Positions 30,925 through 41,744 are shown, numbered from the stretch's first letter. The stretch: 64,000 nucleotides of DNA from Acanthornis magna (GCA_036785705.1 JAWUZG010001057.1:124001-188000), one strand, 5' to 3'. Numbers and translations: made by a program. Notes: a model not told the origin generated them from the sequence alone.

Positions 30925-31705
30925 TGCTGGCCCTGGCAGGACGGGAAGCAGATTGATGTAAAAGGAACAGGCTGTAAAAGCAGCTCCCATCCGGGCTGTG
31001 CTAGCCCTGGCAGGACGGGAAGCAGGTTTATGTAAAAGGAACAGGCCGTAAAAGCAGCGCCCGTCCGGGCTGTGCTGGCCCTGGCAGGACAGGACCGTAA
31101 ACCTGCAGGTTTCTGTAAAAGGAACAGGCTGTAAAAGCAGCTCCCATCCCGGGCTGCGCTGGCCCTGGCAGGACGGGAAGCAGGTCTATGTAAAAGGAAC
31201 AGGCTGTAAAAGCAGCTCCCGTCCGGGCTGTGCTGGCCCTGGCAGGACAGGACCATAAATCTGTAGGTTTGTGTAAGAGGACCGGGCTGTACAAGCAGCT
31301 CCCATCCCGGGCTGTGCTGGTCCTGGCCAGACAGGACCATAAACCTGCAGGTTTCTGTAAAAGGAATAGGCTGTACAAGCAGCTCCCATCCCGGGCTCTG
31401 CTGGCCCTGGCAGGACGGGAAGCAGGTTTATGTAAAAGGAACAGGCTGTACAAGCAGCTCCCATCCCGGGCTCTGCTGGCCCTGGCAGGACGGGAAGCAG
31501 GTCTATGTAAAAGGAACAGGCTGTACAAGCAGCTCCCATCCCGGGCTCTGCTGGCCCTGGCAGGACGGGAAGCAGGTCTATGTAAAAGGAACAGGCTGTA
31601 CAAGCAGCTCCCATCCCGGGCTGTGCTGGCCCTGGCAGGACAGGACCATAAACCTGCAGGTCTATGTAAAAGGACCGGGCTGTACAAGCAGCTCCCGTCC
31701 TGTCC
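30925..31705 (-). repeat. Tandem array, 74/84-bp units, in putative U3
   Basis: GGCTGTAAAAGCAG or GGCTGTACAAGCAG recurs at about 30969, 31043, 31127, 31201, 31284, 31368, 31443, 31518, 31593 and 31678, so spacing is 74-75 or 83-85. The longer units have an extra segment around GACCATAAACCTGCAG. Three adjacent 75-bp units (31368-31593) are nearly identical. Placement upstream of a TATA box suggests duplicated enhancers. Confidence 0.9.
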
Positions 31706-33286
31706 GCGCAGATTCCTCATGTCCTGCTCCGTGCGGCCCCGAGGCTGCCCCGTGTGTGACCCGCACTCCTGACTCCCTGATCCCCTGAAGAATTTAATTT
31801 CCTCCTCCTCCGAACGGCCTGGCACCTTGTCCCCGCTCTGCCCTCCCTGCCAGCCTGGCAGAGCTGCAGCGGCGATCACAGCGCGGCACACAGCTCAGTA
31901 TCAGCTCTCCCAAACCCTGATATGGAAGGCCGTGAATCTCAAAAAAATGATTCAAATAATTCTAATTTTTCAAATTAAATCATTTTAAACGAATGCAAAT
32001 GAGGTGTTACATAAACCCCATGTCGTTTTATTAAAGTAAATTCTATAATTTTTTTGGTCACTCAATTTCCAGGTAGCGAAGAGATTCAGATAAGCCCAGG
32101 AAGAATTTTTAGTTTTAGCAAGACATAAATCAGCATTTTCCTTTGGATTAACCTTACTTTGGAAGCTGCCACTACTAATCCAAATTCCTAAACGCTGCCT
32201 TTTTTATTACTTTTAAAATTTATTTAATTTCCTTTCAATTGTTTTTTTTTCCTTCCAGTGATCACATTTAAATGCTTTGTAGCTGATCTCTAGCTGTGGG
32301 TATTTTTGCATGTGTTGGGTACAGTATTTAAAATTCTGCAAAAGAGGATTTGCCGCCAAACTTCACTTTTCTCCAGAATTATTTTTCTAAAATAGAGGAT
32401 ATTTTTTATTGTTTGGATACCAGGGGCATTTTTTCCTGGGAGATAAAAGCTAAAGCTTGAATGTCCCTGTGTTAATGGCTGTTACTCTTTACATGGAATG
32501 TTACTACCATGTCACTCTTTACCTGGAATGCCTTTAAATCTTCTCAGTGTAAACCCAAATATTTCCTCAGCACTTCAGGGGATTCTCCACTCTGGAATAT
32601 TTTTGGCTCAAAATCCCTTGAGCTCTTTTGTTTGTGTGAGGGTTTTATAGGCTTGTGCCAAAAAAAAATGACATGGGGATTTTTCCAAGCCACCTGTCGG
32701 AGCTGTTGCAAAAAGACCATCAGAGATTTTGCTTTTTTTCTGGAAAGTGAAATTATATAGGACAGTGTTGAAATCAAAGCCCTGGTTCAAAACTCCCTGG
32801 GGTTTTAGAGAATCCCAGGATAAAGGAAAGACTTTGTCCCTAACTTGAGGAGAAAATGGTGCTCCTGGGCTGACCTTGGCCTACCTTTCAGCCAGGACCA
32901 AAGGGAACATTTTGGGTTCAAGTGGGATTAAAATAATGAAGCAACTGCAGGAAAACACTGGAAAATGGACATTGCTGACCTCTGCTTTGGAGGAGTGGAG
33001 GGAAAGGCTCTGAAAGGAAAACTTCCCCATGGAATTTATCCCAACCTCCTGGGAAGGACCCTGGAGAACAGGGACAGTGATGGGAGCCTTTGGCTGGGAG
33101 GGAAAGGCTGTTCCCTGTGATGGCCTGGGTGGGAAAAAAGGCTCAAATGAGCACATTGAGGAGGTTTTGGGCTGAGTGGTGAGCAGAGGTCCAGGAAGGA
33201 GACAAAAAAGGAAAACCCCCGAGATGCCATTGGGATGTGGTGCTGGACTGAGGTGGAGCACAGGGCCATGGCTGCTCTGCTGCCTC
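31706..33286. other. Unique non-coding DNA
   Basis: Up to about 31890 this may be the outer end of the retroviral LTR. From 31900 to 32800 it is AT-rich and stop-rich. The rest has no recognisable gene. Confidence 0.45.
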
Positions 33287-33515
33287 CTCCTGCCTGGGAA
33301 AAAATCCTTCTCCTGCCTGGAAAAAAATCCTTCTCCTGCCTGGAGGAACATCCCACTCCTGCCTGGAAAAAAATCCTTCTCCTTCCTGGAGGAACACCCT
33401 TCTCCTGCCTGGAAAAAAATTCCTTTTCCTGCCTGGAGGAACATCCCACTCCTGCCTGGAAAGAAATCCTTTTCCTTCCTGCAGGAACATCCTTCTCCTG
33501 CCTGGAAAAAGCATC
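33287..33515. repeat. Minisatellite, 22-24-bp unit
   Basis: About ten units of TCCTGCCTGGAAAAAAATCC alternating with forms having GGAGGAACATCC. Unit length is irregular. Confidence 0.9.
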
Positions 33516-34884
33516 CTGCTCTGCAGAGGGCTCAGGGCAGGCAGTGCCAGCTAGTCCAGCTCCACTCCTCACAGGAAAAAAGGCTGGAGGGGATGAGGCA
33601 CTGAACAGCCTCCTGGGCCAGCACAAATCATGGATGTGGGCAGAAATAATCTCAGACACCAAAACTGCAAAGGGATGGAATAGAAAGGGAAAATGTCAAT
33701 AAATCCCAGTCTAACACCCAGAGCCGTGTCCTGCAGTGTCCATTCCCTCCGTCCCAAACAGGTCAGGGCTGTCCATCCTGTGAGGGCTGCGCCAGGCCAT
33801 GGCCAGGCCAGAATCTGCATCCCAGAAATTGCTCTGCACTTCCCAGGCCTTGGATTTCCTACAGTGCAACCCACGGGGAGAAGACGGGAACAGAGGGAAG
33901 TCACAGCCCAGCTTCCGTGGGATGGGATCTGTTCCCGAGCCTGACCTGCAGAAGCTTTTCTCCGTGGCACAGCTTTGTGACACGGATTTGATGTCCCTGG
34001 TGGGTGGCACTTGTGCAATGGGACGTGAGGAATTTTCAGTTTCCAGATTCAAACAACCTCCCAGGACACAGGGAATATAATCCCAATGTATAACCCAACT
34101 GTGGGGGATAATGAATGCATTTCCCTCTTTGCTTCCATGGATTTGATTTCTGTTCTTATTCCACCATGTCCTGTTGGATCAAGTATTACACTGAGCAAGG
34201 CCACACTTCCAATTTAAGGAAAAAAGTGGGTGTTTGGTTAAAATCCCTTTTTGGAGAGAAGATTGGATAGTTTTACTGTAGAGCTGTTACCACCTGGCTC
34301 GATTCCAGCACTTTGGGAGAGGAGAGGGGAGGAATATGTACCACCAACACGAGGGGATAAAAAGTGGAAAATGAGCATTAAATCTTCTAATGGATAAAAA
34401 TCTGGTAGGTTATAGGGATGAGAGTCTGGGGCATACTAAAGAAGGCTGCTGCATTTTGAGAATCAGGTGCCTGTTGTGCACAAGCAATTACAGATTTATT
34501 GCTGTGCTGACTGACACCAGGGCTGAACAAGGAGCCAGAAAGTTTGGAAGTTATTTGGGAGAAAAAGCAGGAACGGGAGAGGATTTGCATCATGTGAAGA
34601 GTTTGAATAAGCATCCGTGTGCAAGGACAGCATGAAATAAACCCAGCAGAGGGGAGTCCAGGAGCTCTGATGAGAGATTGGATCTGAGACAAAGCAATTC
34701 TGGGGGCTTGGTGGGACTTTTCTCCTCCTGAGGCTCCATTTCACAGTAGAACCTCATAAAAAACAGTCTGGGGGATGCACTGGGAGCTCCCTCGGTGCCA
34801 TCCCCTCATACACCCTGTGGGCACAGCCATTCCTCGAGGGAAAACTTCCCTCCAGGAAAGGTGAAAAACATGTCCACAGCTACA
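33516..34884. other. Unique non-coding DNA
   Basis: No gene, RNA or mobile element is recognised. Open frames are short and lack domains. Confidence 0.5.
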
Positions 34885-35475
34885 GAATGAAACAGCAAAA
34901 CACGAGGGTTTTAAAGAGGTTTAACCACCCCTTCCCCAGCTTCCTTTCCCTTGGAGAGCTGAGCATCACCAATTTAAACAGTAAAACACAAGGATTTAAC
35001 CATTCCTTCCCCAGCTTCCTTTCCCTTGGAGGGCTGAACATCACCAATTTAAACAGTAAAACACAAGGATTTAACCATTCCTTCCCCAGCTTCCTTTCCC
35101 TTGGAGAGCCGAACATCACCAATTTAAACAGTAAAACACAAGGATTTAACCATTCCTTCCCCAGCTTCCTTTCCCTTGGAGAGCCGAACATCACCAATTT
35201 AAACAGTAAAACACAAGGATTTAACCATTCCTTCCCTAGCTTCCTTTCCCTTGGAGAGCCGAACATCACCAATTTAAACAGTAAAACACAAGGATTTAAC
35301 CATCCCTTCCCCAGCTTCCTTTCCCTTGGAGAGCCGAACATCACCAATTTAAACAGTAAAACACAAGGATTTAACCATCCCTTCCCCAGCTTCCTTTCCC
35401 TTGGAGAGCCGAACATCACCAATTTAAACAGTAAAACACAAGGATTTAACCATCCCTTCCCCAGCTTCCTCTCCT
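34885..35475. repeat. Minisatellite, 75-bp unit
   Basis: About eight units with an exact 75-bp period: GTAAAACACA recurs at 34981, 35056, 35131, 35206, 35281, 35356 and 35431. Middle units differ by only one or two bases, while end units are more diverged. Because 75 is divisible by three, a 25-residue peptide repeats on both strands (for example SFPSFLSLGEPNITNLNSKT on the plus strand). No start context, splice site or homology supports coding. Confidence 0.95.
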
Positions 35476-36261
35476 TTGGAGACTTGAAAACTTCAGGATG
35501 GAGAAGCCTTTGCTTTGGGAGACCTTAATTGGAGATGACCTTAATTTGGGAAAGGAGTGAGTGGGAAAGGAGCTGGGTGAGGGGTGTTTGCACACGCTGG
35601 AAAGGGAATTAAAAAAAAGAAAAGTAAAATTCATAGTTGCTTGTGCCCAATATAAAAGCAATCCAGGGAAAGTTTAGGCTCAGCCGCACTCCTGGGCTGT
35701 GAAGGAGCTGTCAAATTATCCTGGTGGGAAGCTGCGCGGGGTATTGTCCTTAATTGCCCCGGAACGCCGCGCTGTGACAGCTGCAGTACCTGGCTCGCCA
35801 CGGCTGCTCCCGAAAAAGGGCCCCCATTAGGGATGGTTTGTTAAACAGTGACTGATAAGTTGTTATCTTTCAGCATCCCCGGCTAATTAGACACCGCGAG
35901 CCAAAGTTAATTTGGTGGAAAACATTTCTCGACTTAATGACATTTATGGGCAATTAGGCGTGTTGCAGCAAGAGCACACATTTACATTCCAGCCTCTTTC
36001 CAGAGCCTAACAAGAACCCACCTCTCTCTCCACGGGAGATCTCGGGTTCCCTGTGGAATTCTCCCGCTGCAGACACCACGGGTCCGCTTGTTTTTCTGGA
36101 AACCGCTCGTGTGAACCGAGGGACACACGGTAATGAGGCACGGCCAGAGGGAAAATGAGGGGAAATAAAAGCATTTTTACCTCGTTCAGGCTCCTGTTGT
36201 GTCACAGTGAGAATTGTGCTTCGCTCAACAGGAGCAGGACATCAATGCTCCCTGAGGAACA
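35476..36261. other. Unique DNA with conserved-element texture
   Basis: No gene is supported. The middle part (35700-36000) contains clustered transcription-factor-type motifs, given separately. Confidence 0.45.
35820..35990. promoter_or_regulatory. Candidate enhancer: GATA pair and homeodomain site
   Basis: GATAAG at 35854-35859 faces TTATC at 35863-35867, forming an inverted GATA pair. CTAATTAG follows at 35883-35890, with further TTAAT cores. GTGACAGCTGCAG lies upstream near 35775. Function is inferred from motifs only. Confidence 0.35.
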
Positions 36262-36400
36262 GAATCCCAGAATCGCTGGGCTTGGAAAAGACCTCTGCGA
36301 TCATCGAGGCCAGCCTTTGGCTGATCCCCACCTTGTCAAGCACCAGGCTCTGGAAGTGTTCGTGCAAAGTTTGGCAGAGGATTTGGAAAAGCAGCACAGG
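36262..36400 (-). mobile_element. CR1 LINE, diverged 3' end
   Basis: CAGAATCCCAGAATCGCTGG, then CTTGGAAAAGACCTCTGCG and GATCATCGAGGCCAGCC, match an older CR1 subfamily not otherwise seen here. The right limit is uncertain. Confidence 0.65.
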
Positions 36401-36479
36401 AATTTTTAACCCGTCCCAAAATTATCGAAGCAGGTTTAATTTGTTTCTCTCTAATTAGCAAGTGCTTCCTTGCTAATTA

Positions 36480-36690
36480 TAGAATCACAGAATCATCAGG
36501 GCTGGGAGAGCTCTTCAGGATGCCCCAGTGCCACCCCAGCACTGCCATCACCCCAAAGCCTGTCCCCAAGGACCACATCCAGACTGCTCTGGGACACTTC
36601 CAGAGACAGGGACTGCACCATTTCCCAAACCAGCCCATTCCAAAGCCTGACCCCTCCTGCCCTCAGGCAAGGACACGGCAGAATTTGGGA
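36480..36690 (-). mobile_element. CR1 LINE, group D
   Basis: TAGAATCACAGAATCATCAG then GGGAGAGCTCTTCAGGATGC and GGGACACTTCCAGAGACAGG match the reverse of group D. Confidence 0.85.
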
Positions 36691-37079
36691 GGTGCTGCCC
36701 AGCTGGCACCTCCTGGCACAGGCAGGGGCTGCTTTTGCCCTGCCCCTCAGCAGAAAGCACCTGCTGGGATTGCTGTCTGCTTCTCATTTTCCCAAAAACG
36801 TGCAGAACTGTGGCAGCTGCAGGGAGGGCCAGAGTCACGTTAAAGCTGAGAGGAGTCAATGGCTCCAAAGGTCACGGGGGCTGACAAATCCTGGCCGTGA
36901 CATCCCTGTGCCTCAGAAGTTTGGGCTGAACTACAAATGAACGCAGTGCCAGCATGTGCTGGGGTTTGCCCTGGATCCCTTACGGACCCGAGAGCTGAGG
37001 CCACCACTGCAGAGAGGGAGAAGCAAAGTCTGCGCTGGAGCGAGCGACATCTTCCTTGTGTCCTGGGAAGGGAACGGAG
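36691..37079. other. Unique non-coding DNA
   Basis: No gene or repeat is recognised. Confidence 0.45.
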
Positions 37080-37495
37080 CTGGGCAGGGGCTGAGCCCCA
37101 GGAGAGGCTGAGGGAGCTGGGAAAGGGCTCAGCCTGGAGAAAAGGAGGCTCAGGGGAACCTTGTGGCTCTGCACAGCTCCTGCCAGGAGGGGACAGCCGG
37201 GGGGGTCGGGCTGTGCTGGCAGGGAACAGGGACAGGAGGAGAGGGAACGGCCTCAGGCTGGGCCAGGGGAGGCTGGGCTTGGACAGCAGGAGCAATTTCT
37301 CCATGGAAAGGGTGCTCAGGCCTTGGCAGGGCTGCCCAGGGAGCTTTGCGGTCCCTGTCTCTGGAAGTGTCCCAGAGGTGTGTGGATGTGGCCCTTGGGG
37401 ACAGGGTTTGGGTGCTGCTGGTGCTGCTGATGGTGGCACTGGGTGATCCTGAAGGGCTCTCCCAAACCTGATTATTCTGGGGTTCTGTGATCTCC
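37080..37495 (+). mobile_element. CR1 LINE, mosaic of groups C and D
   Basis: The 5' part (GGAGCAATTTCTCCATGG, GGGAGCTTTG) is nearly identical to group C, for example 16806-17180 reversed. From about 37350 it changes to group D sequence (TCTCTGGAAGTGTCCCAGAG, GGGTGATCCTGAAGGGC) and ends GGGGTTCTGTGATC. Confidence 0.9.
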
Positions 37496-37919
37496 AGAGT
37501 GCCTCCAAAACAAAACGTTTGGCTAAACTGTTGGATGGACACAGCGTGGGTTTATTCGGGTGAAAGCACTGTCTCCTAAGTGCTCCCCGAGATTTTGGAC
37601 AGGAAACACTGTCGGGGAACAAACGGAGGTTTCTGGGCTCCCCCACATCGGGATTTTGTTCTAAATCCTCGTTGTTTTCCCAATGTTCATTGACGGAACC
37701 AGAGGAATGCTTTGTCTGCGGCCCCACAGCCGAACGGTGCAATTGCCAAACTTGCTGTGACTGCCCGGAAAATCAATTTATTTTCAACCAGACCCCGGCA
37801 CGAAATCATCAGAGCCGCTTTTATCTCCGCTGTATTTACACTTCTGCCGCTGTCCTTTTCTTCATGTGTCTGGTTTTCCCGCAGGAACGGGAACCGGAGA
37901 GTACCGGGAAAGGCTCCGG
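37496..37919. other. Unique non-coding DNA
   Basis: No gene is supported. Frames here run into the minisatellite at 37920 and look long only for that reason. Confidence 0.45.
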
Positions 37920-39508
37920 AGCCGAGGGGGCGGCGGAGGGGAGCGGAGGGAAGCGGAGGGAAGCAGAGGGCAGCAGGAAGGAGCAGAGGGAGCGGAGGGA
38001 AGCAGAGGGCAGCAGGAAGGAGCGGAGGGGAGCGGAGGGAAGCAGGAAGGAGCAGAGGGAAGCAGAGGGCAGCAGGAAGGAGCAGAGGGAAGCGGAGGGC
38101 AGCAGGAAGGAGCGGAGAGGAGCGGAGGGCAGCAGGAAGGAGCGGAGGGAAGCAGAGGGCAGCAGGAAGGAGCGGAGAGGAGCGGAGGGCAGCAGGAAGG
38201 AGCGCAGGGAAGCGGAGGGGAGCAGGAAGGAGCGGAGGGAAGCAGAGAGGAGCGGAGGGCAGCAGGAAGGAGCAGAGGGAAGCAGAGGGCAGCAGGAAGG
38301 AACAGAGAGGAGCGGAGGGCAGCAGGAAGGAGCGGAGGGAAGCAGAGGGCAGCAGGAAGGAACAGAGAGGAGCGGAGGGCAGCAGGAAGGAGCGGAGGGA
38401 AGCAGAGGGCAGCAGGAAGGAGCGGAGAGGAGCGGAGGGGAGCAGAGGGCAGCGGGGAGGAGCAGAGGGCAGCAGGAAGGAGCAGAGGGAAGCAGAGGGA
38501 AGCGGGAAGGAGCAGAGGGAAGCAGAGGGCAGCAGGAAGGAGCAGAGGGAAGCAGAGGGCAGCAGGAAGGAGCGGAGGGAAGCAGAGGGCAGCAGGAAGG
38601 AACAGAGAGGAGCGGAGGGCAGCAGGAAGGAGCGGAGGGAAGCGGAGGGCAGCAGAGGGCAGCAGGAAGGAGCGGAGAGGAGCAGAGGGCAGCAGGAAGG
38701 AGCAGAGGGAAGCGGAGGGCAGCAGGAAGGAGCAGAGGGAAGCAGAGGGCAGCAGGAAGGAGCGGAGAGGAGCAGAGGGCAGCAGGAAGGAGCAGAGGGA
38801 AGCGGAGGGCAGCAGGAAGGAGCAGAGGGAAGCAGAGGGCAGCAGGAAGGAGCGGAGAGGAGCAGAGGGCAGCAGGAAGGAGCAGAGGGAAGCAGAGGGC
38901 AGCAGGAAGGAGCGGAGAGGAGCAGAGGGCAGCAGGAAGGAGCAGAGGGAAGCGGAGGGCAGCAGGAAGGAGCAGAGGGAAGCAGAGGGCAGCAGGAAGG
39001 AGCAGAGGGAAGCGGAGGGCAGCAGGAAGGAACAGAGAGGAGCGGAGGGCAGCGGGAAGGAGCAGAGGGAAGCAGAGGGCAGCAGGAAGGAGCAGAGGGG
39101 AGCAGAGGGCAGCAGGAAGGAGCAGAGAGGAGCAGAGGGGAGCAGGAAGGAGCAGAGGGAAGCGGAGGGCAGCAGGCAGGAGCAGAGGGAAGCGGAGGGC
39201 AGCAGGAAGGAGCAGAGGGGAGCAGAGGGCAGCAGGAAGGAGCAGAGAGGAGCAGAGGGGAGCAGGAAGGAGCAGAGGGAAGCGGAGGGCAGCAGGCAGG
39301 AGCAGAGGGAAGCGGAGGGCAGCAGGAAGGAGCAGAGGGAAGCAGGCAGGAGCAGAGGGGAGCAGAGGGAAGCAGAGGGCAGCGGGAAGGAGCAGAGAGG
39401 AGCAGAGGGGAGCAGGAAGGAGCAGAGGGCAGCGGAGGGCAGCAGGAAGGAGCAGAGAGGAGCAGAGGGGAGCAGAAAGGAGCAGAGGGGAGCAGAGGGC
39501 AGCAGGAA
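37920..39508. repeat. Minisatellite, 30-bp purine-rich unit
   Basis: About 53 units over 1.59 kb, consensus AGCAGAGGGAAGCAGAGGGC plus AGCAGGAAGG. The plus strand is A and G apart from one C per AGC. Variants (GAGAGGAGC, GCGGAGG, AACAGAG) occur in blocks that suggest 90-bp and longer higher-order units. Since 30 is divisible by three and no stop occurs, all six frames stay open, giving ORFs of about 700-900 codons that extend into flanks. They are repeat artefacts. Confidence 0.95.
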
Positions 39509-39626
39509 GTTTGGCCCCGGGCGCTCCCGTCCCGCGCGGTGCCGCAGCTCCGCAGGGCCCGGCCCGGCAGTGGCGCTGCGGGGCCCGCAGGGGGCGCTGC
39601 GGGGCGGCCGCGCCTCCGCTCCGCCC
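39509..39626. promoter_or_regulatory. CpG-rich spacer between two minisatellites
   Basis: About 118 bases of non-repetitive, extremely GC- and CpG-rich DNA. It contains the two CTCF-like motifs listed separately. Confidence 0.55.
39562..39600 (+). promoter_or_regulatory. Two tandem CTCF-like motifs
   Basis: GGGCCCGCAGGGGGCGCTGC (39581-39600) matches the CTCF core AGGGGGCGC with CC-rich upstream bases. GCCCGGCAGTGGCGCTGC (about 39562-39579) is a weaker copy in the same direction, about 20 bases upstream. Confidence 0.5.
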
Positions 39627-39903
39627 GGAGGGACAGAGGGACAGAGGGACAGAGGGACAGAGGGACAGAGGGACAGAGAGAGCCCGGGGGACAGAGGGAC
39701 AGAGGGACAGAGGGACAGAGAGAGCCCGGGGGACAGAGGGACAGAGGGACAGAGAGAGCCCGGGGGACAGAGGGACATGGGGACAGAGGGACAGAGAGAG
39801 CCCGGGGGACAGAGGGACATGGGGACAGAGGGACAGAGAGAGCCCGGGGGACAGAGGGACAGAGGGACAGAGGGACAGAGGGACAGAGGGACGGAGGGAC
39901 ACC
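39627..39903. repeat. 8-bp satellite (AGGGACAG)n with insert units
   Basis: Runs of AGGGACAG are broken by five copies of GAGAGCCCGGGGGACAG and two of GGGACATGGGGACAG, giving a higher-order pattern. Confidence 0.95.
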
Positions 39904-40039
39904 GAGCAGCCCCCGGGACACCGAGAGATCCCGTCCGGCATCCCGGGACACAGAGCATCGCCTCTCAGCATCCCAGAGCACCGCGCAGCCCATTCAGCAT
40001 CCCGGCACACAGCACTGCCCAGACGGGCTGGTAGAGCTG

Positions 40040-40425
40040 GGGGTGTTCCCTGGAGAAGAGAAGGCTCCAGGGAGAGCTCCGAGCCCCTGGCAGGGCCTGA
40101 AGGGCTCCAGGAGAGCTGCAGAGGGACTGGGGACAAGGGCTGCAGGGACAGGAGGCAGGGAATGGTTGCCAGTGGCAGAGGGCAGGGCTGGATGGGATCT
40201 TGGGAATGAGGAATTGTTCCCTGGGAGGGTGGGCAGGCCCTGGCCCAGGGTGGCCAGAGCAGCTATGGCTGCCCCTGGATCCCTGGCAGTGTCCAAGGCC
40301 AGGCTGGACATTGGGGCTTGGAGCAGCCTGGGACAGTGGGAGGTGTCCCTGCCATGGCAGGGGTGGCACTGGATGGAGTTTAAGATCCCTCCCAACCCAA
40401 ACCATTCTGTCATTCCATGATTTTA
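40040..40425 (+). mobile_element. CR1 LINE, group A
   Basis: The copy begins near GTTCCCTGGAGAAGAGAAGG, continues through the group A body and ends CCATTCTGTCATTCCATGAT. The next 300 bases match the 3' flank of the CR1 at 8586-8868. Confidence 0.9.
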
Positions 40426-40727
40426 TTAGTCAAAGAGAGTGAACACAACACTTCAGAACTTGGGAACAAAACCCAGAACTTGTTGCTGAACTCTCTCCCA
40501 TGCACTGCTCAGGAGGGATAAAAAGGGGGTCAAGCCCTTTAAAGGCTTCCAGGGACATTTTAACGCCTCGAGTGGAAGTGACAGAAACAGTTCTGCAGGA
40601 AAAGCATGGCCAGAAATGGGTGAAAGGTCCAAAATGGTTAAAGTGTCCAGTAACAGATGGATGTTCCCAAACACCAGCTCCTGGCTCGTGGTGTGATCCT
40701 GGGTGAGGATTGGATCCTGCCCTCTTT
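40426..40727 (+). repeat. CR1 3' flank shared with 8243-8585
   Basis: Reverse complement of the segment at 8243-8585, with a shorter tandem portion and several small differences. Homology fades near AGGATTGGATCCTGCCC. Confidence 0.85.
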
Positions 40728-41469
40728 CTCCCTCTGTTTTCCATCTGCAAAACATTACCAAGGATTCCCACAGCTGGTGTGAGGATAAATCCTGTTGGGT
40801 TTGGACAGTGCCCACAAACCCCTGGAATGGGGATTGGAGAATTCCATGGTTGTGTTCTTTATTTGTGGGCTTCGTGGGATTTCGGCTCTTGTTTTCCAGC
40901 CTGGGATCACTGCTGAAGGACCCGAATTCCAGAGTGGGAGCTGCATCCTCAGCTTTGTGTCAGGAAGGTGCTGCAGGAAAGCTCCAGCCCCAGCAGCAGC
41001 AGAGCTGGGAAAGCAAACCGGACAAAGGGAAGGTAGGATTCCTTCCCAGGGGTGGTTCTGCTTTGTCCCTGGCAGTGAAAAAGTTAAAACTCATAGGGTT
41101 ATTCATGAATTCCGCTTTTTAAAAACATGTCCCATTAAAATGCAGATTTAGGCTTCCATTTGCAAAGAACATCGTTATTTCCAATTCTGTATGGGAATCC
41201 TTTTTGTATTTGTATCTTTTGGGGAGAAAGTCCAGCTGCCTCTTGTGAGATTGCACATATCTCTTCAGATGTCAACAAATCATTGAAAAGTGTCAGAAAG
41301 GGGGAAATGAAAGATAATTATTCAAACCATGGAGAGCTGCTTTGAAAGTGAATAGGATCTGTCAGATAGGCTTTGAGAACAGCAGTTGGCTGCTTGCATT
41401 GGATATATTAAATGGACATATCCAGAGGCAAGGGATGCTGTTTTAGATTCAGATCAGTTGAAGCCCAAG
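40728..41469. other. Unique non-coding DNA
   Basis: No gene, RNA or mobile element is recognised. Confidence 0.5.
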
Positions 41470-41575
41470 GATTTTTCGGGTGGAAGTAGCTGAAACCACC
41501 AGGAATTATTGAGGGGAAATCAGATTTTTCAGGTGGAAGAAGCTGAAAGCACCAGGAATTACTGAGGGGAAATCA
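41470..41575 (+). repeat. Two-copy direct repeat, 53-bp unit
   Basis: Units start at 41470 and 41523 (GATTTTTC). They differ at about five positions and contain CACCAGGAATTATTGAGGGG or its variant. Confidence 0.9.
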
Positions 41576-41744
41576 GCTGGGAAGGTGTTTTATAGAGTCA
41601 GGGTGAGATGGGAAAGGAAGGAGAAAGCTCTGTGCATAAAGCCAGGGAAAGAGGAGCTTTAATAATTGTCACTTCTGGTTTGGGATTAAGGACAAGGAGG
41701 ATTTGGCTACAATGGAAATGAACAGGGTGCTGTAAAAGGGAATA

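Larger units (their letters stand above)
28386..31890 (-). mobile_element. Defective betaretrovirus-like ERV
   Basis: On the minus strand the order is promoter-bearing LTR (30719-31890), leader with an 18-bp array (30355-30717), gag (28845-30296), a short junction, and a stub of reverse transcriptase (28406-28790). Protease, the RT palm with its catalytic YxDD motif, RNase H, integrase and env are absent. The 3' side ends at an ERVL-type LTR unlike the 5' one. It is therefore an internally deleted copy, and recombination or a later insertion shaped its 3' end. It cannot replicate by itself. Confidence 0.75.
30719..31890 (-). mobile_element. 5' LTR of the gag-bearing ERV (limits approximate)
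   Basis: On the minus strand a TATAAAA box (30845-30839) is followed by about 110 bases of R/U5-like and leader sequence, and is preceded by the 74/84-bp tandem array that would form U3. The outer end may be TGTGTGCCGCGCTGTG near 31890. A primer-binding site was not confidently placed; TGGCCCGGGGCGAGCCC near 30730-30714 is a weak candidate. The matching 3' LTR was not found. Confidence 0.5.

Noticed and set aside
31028..31891. 287-codon minus-strand ORF with SCLYSLFLLHRPA repeats
   Set aside because: It translates the 74/84-bp array in the putative U3.
34885..35475. CRISPR-like array
   Set aside because: The whole 75-bp unit repeats with no unique spacers, and the genome is avian.
39627..39903. 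Telomere-like repeat
   Set aside because: The unit is AGGGACAG, not the vertebrate TTAGGG.
37672..40420. ORFs of about 700-900 codons on both strands
   Set aside because: They exist in all six frames because the 30-bp unit is divisible by three and has no stop. Peptides are simple ten-residue repeats that run on into a CR1.
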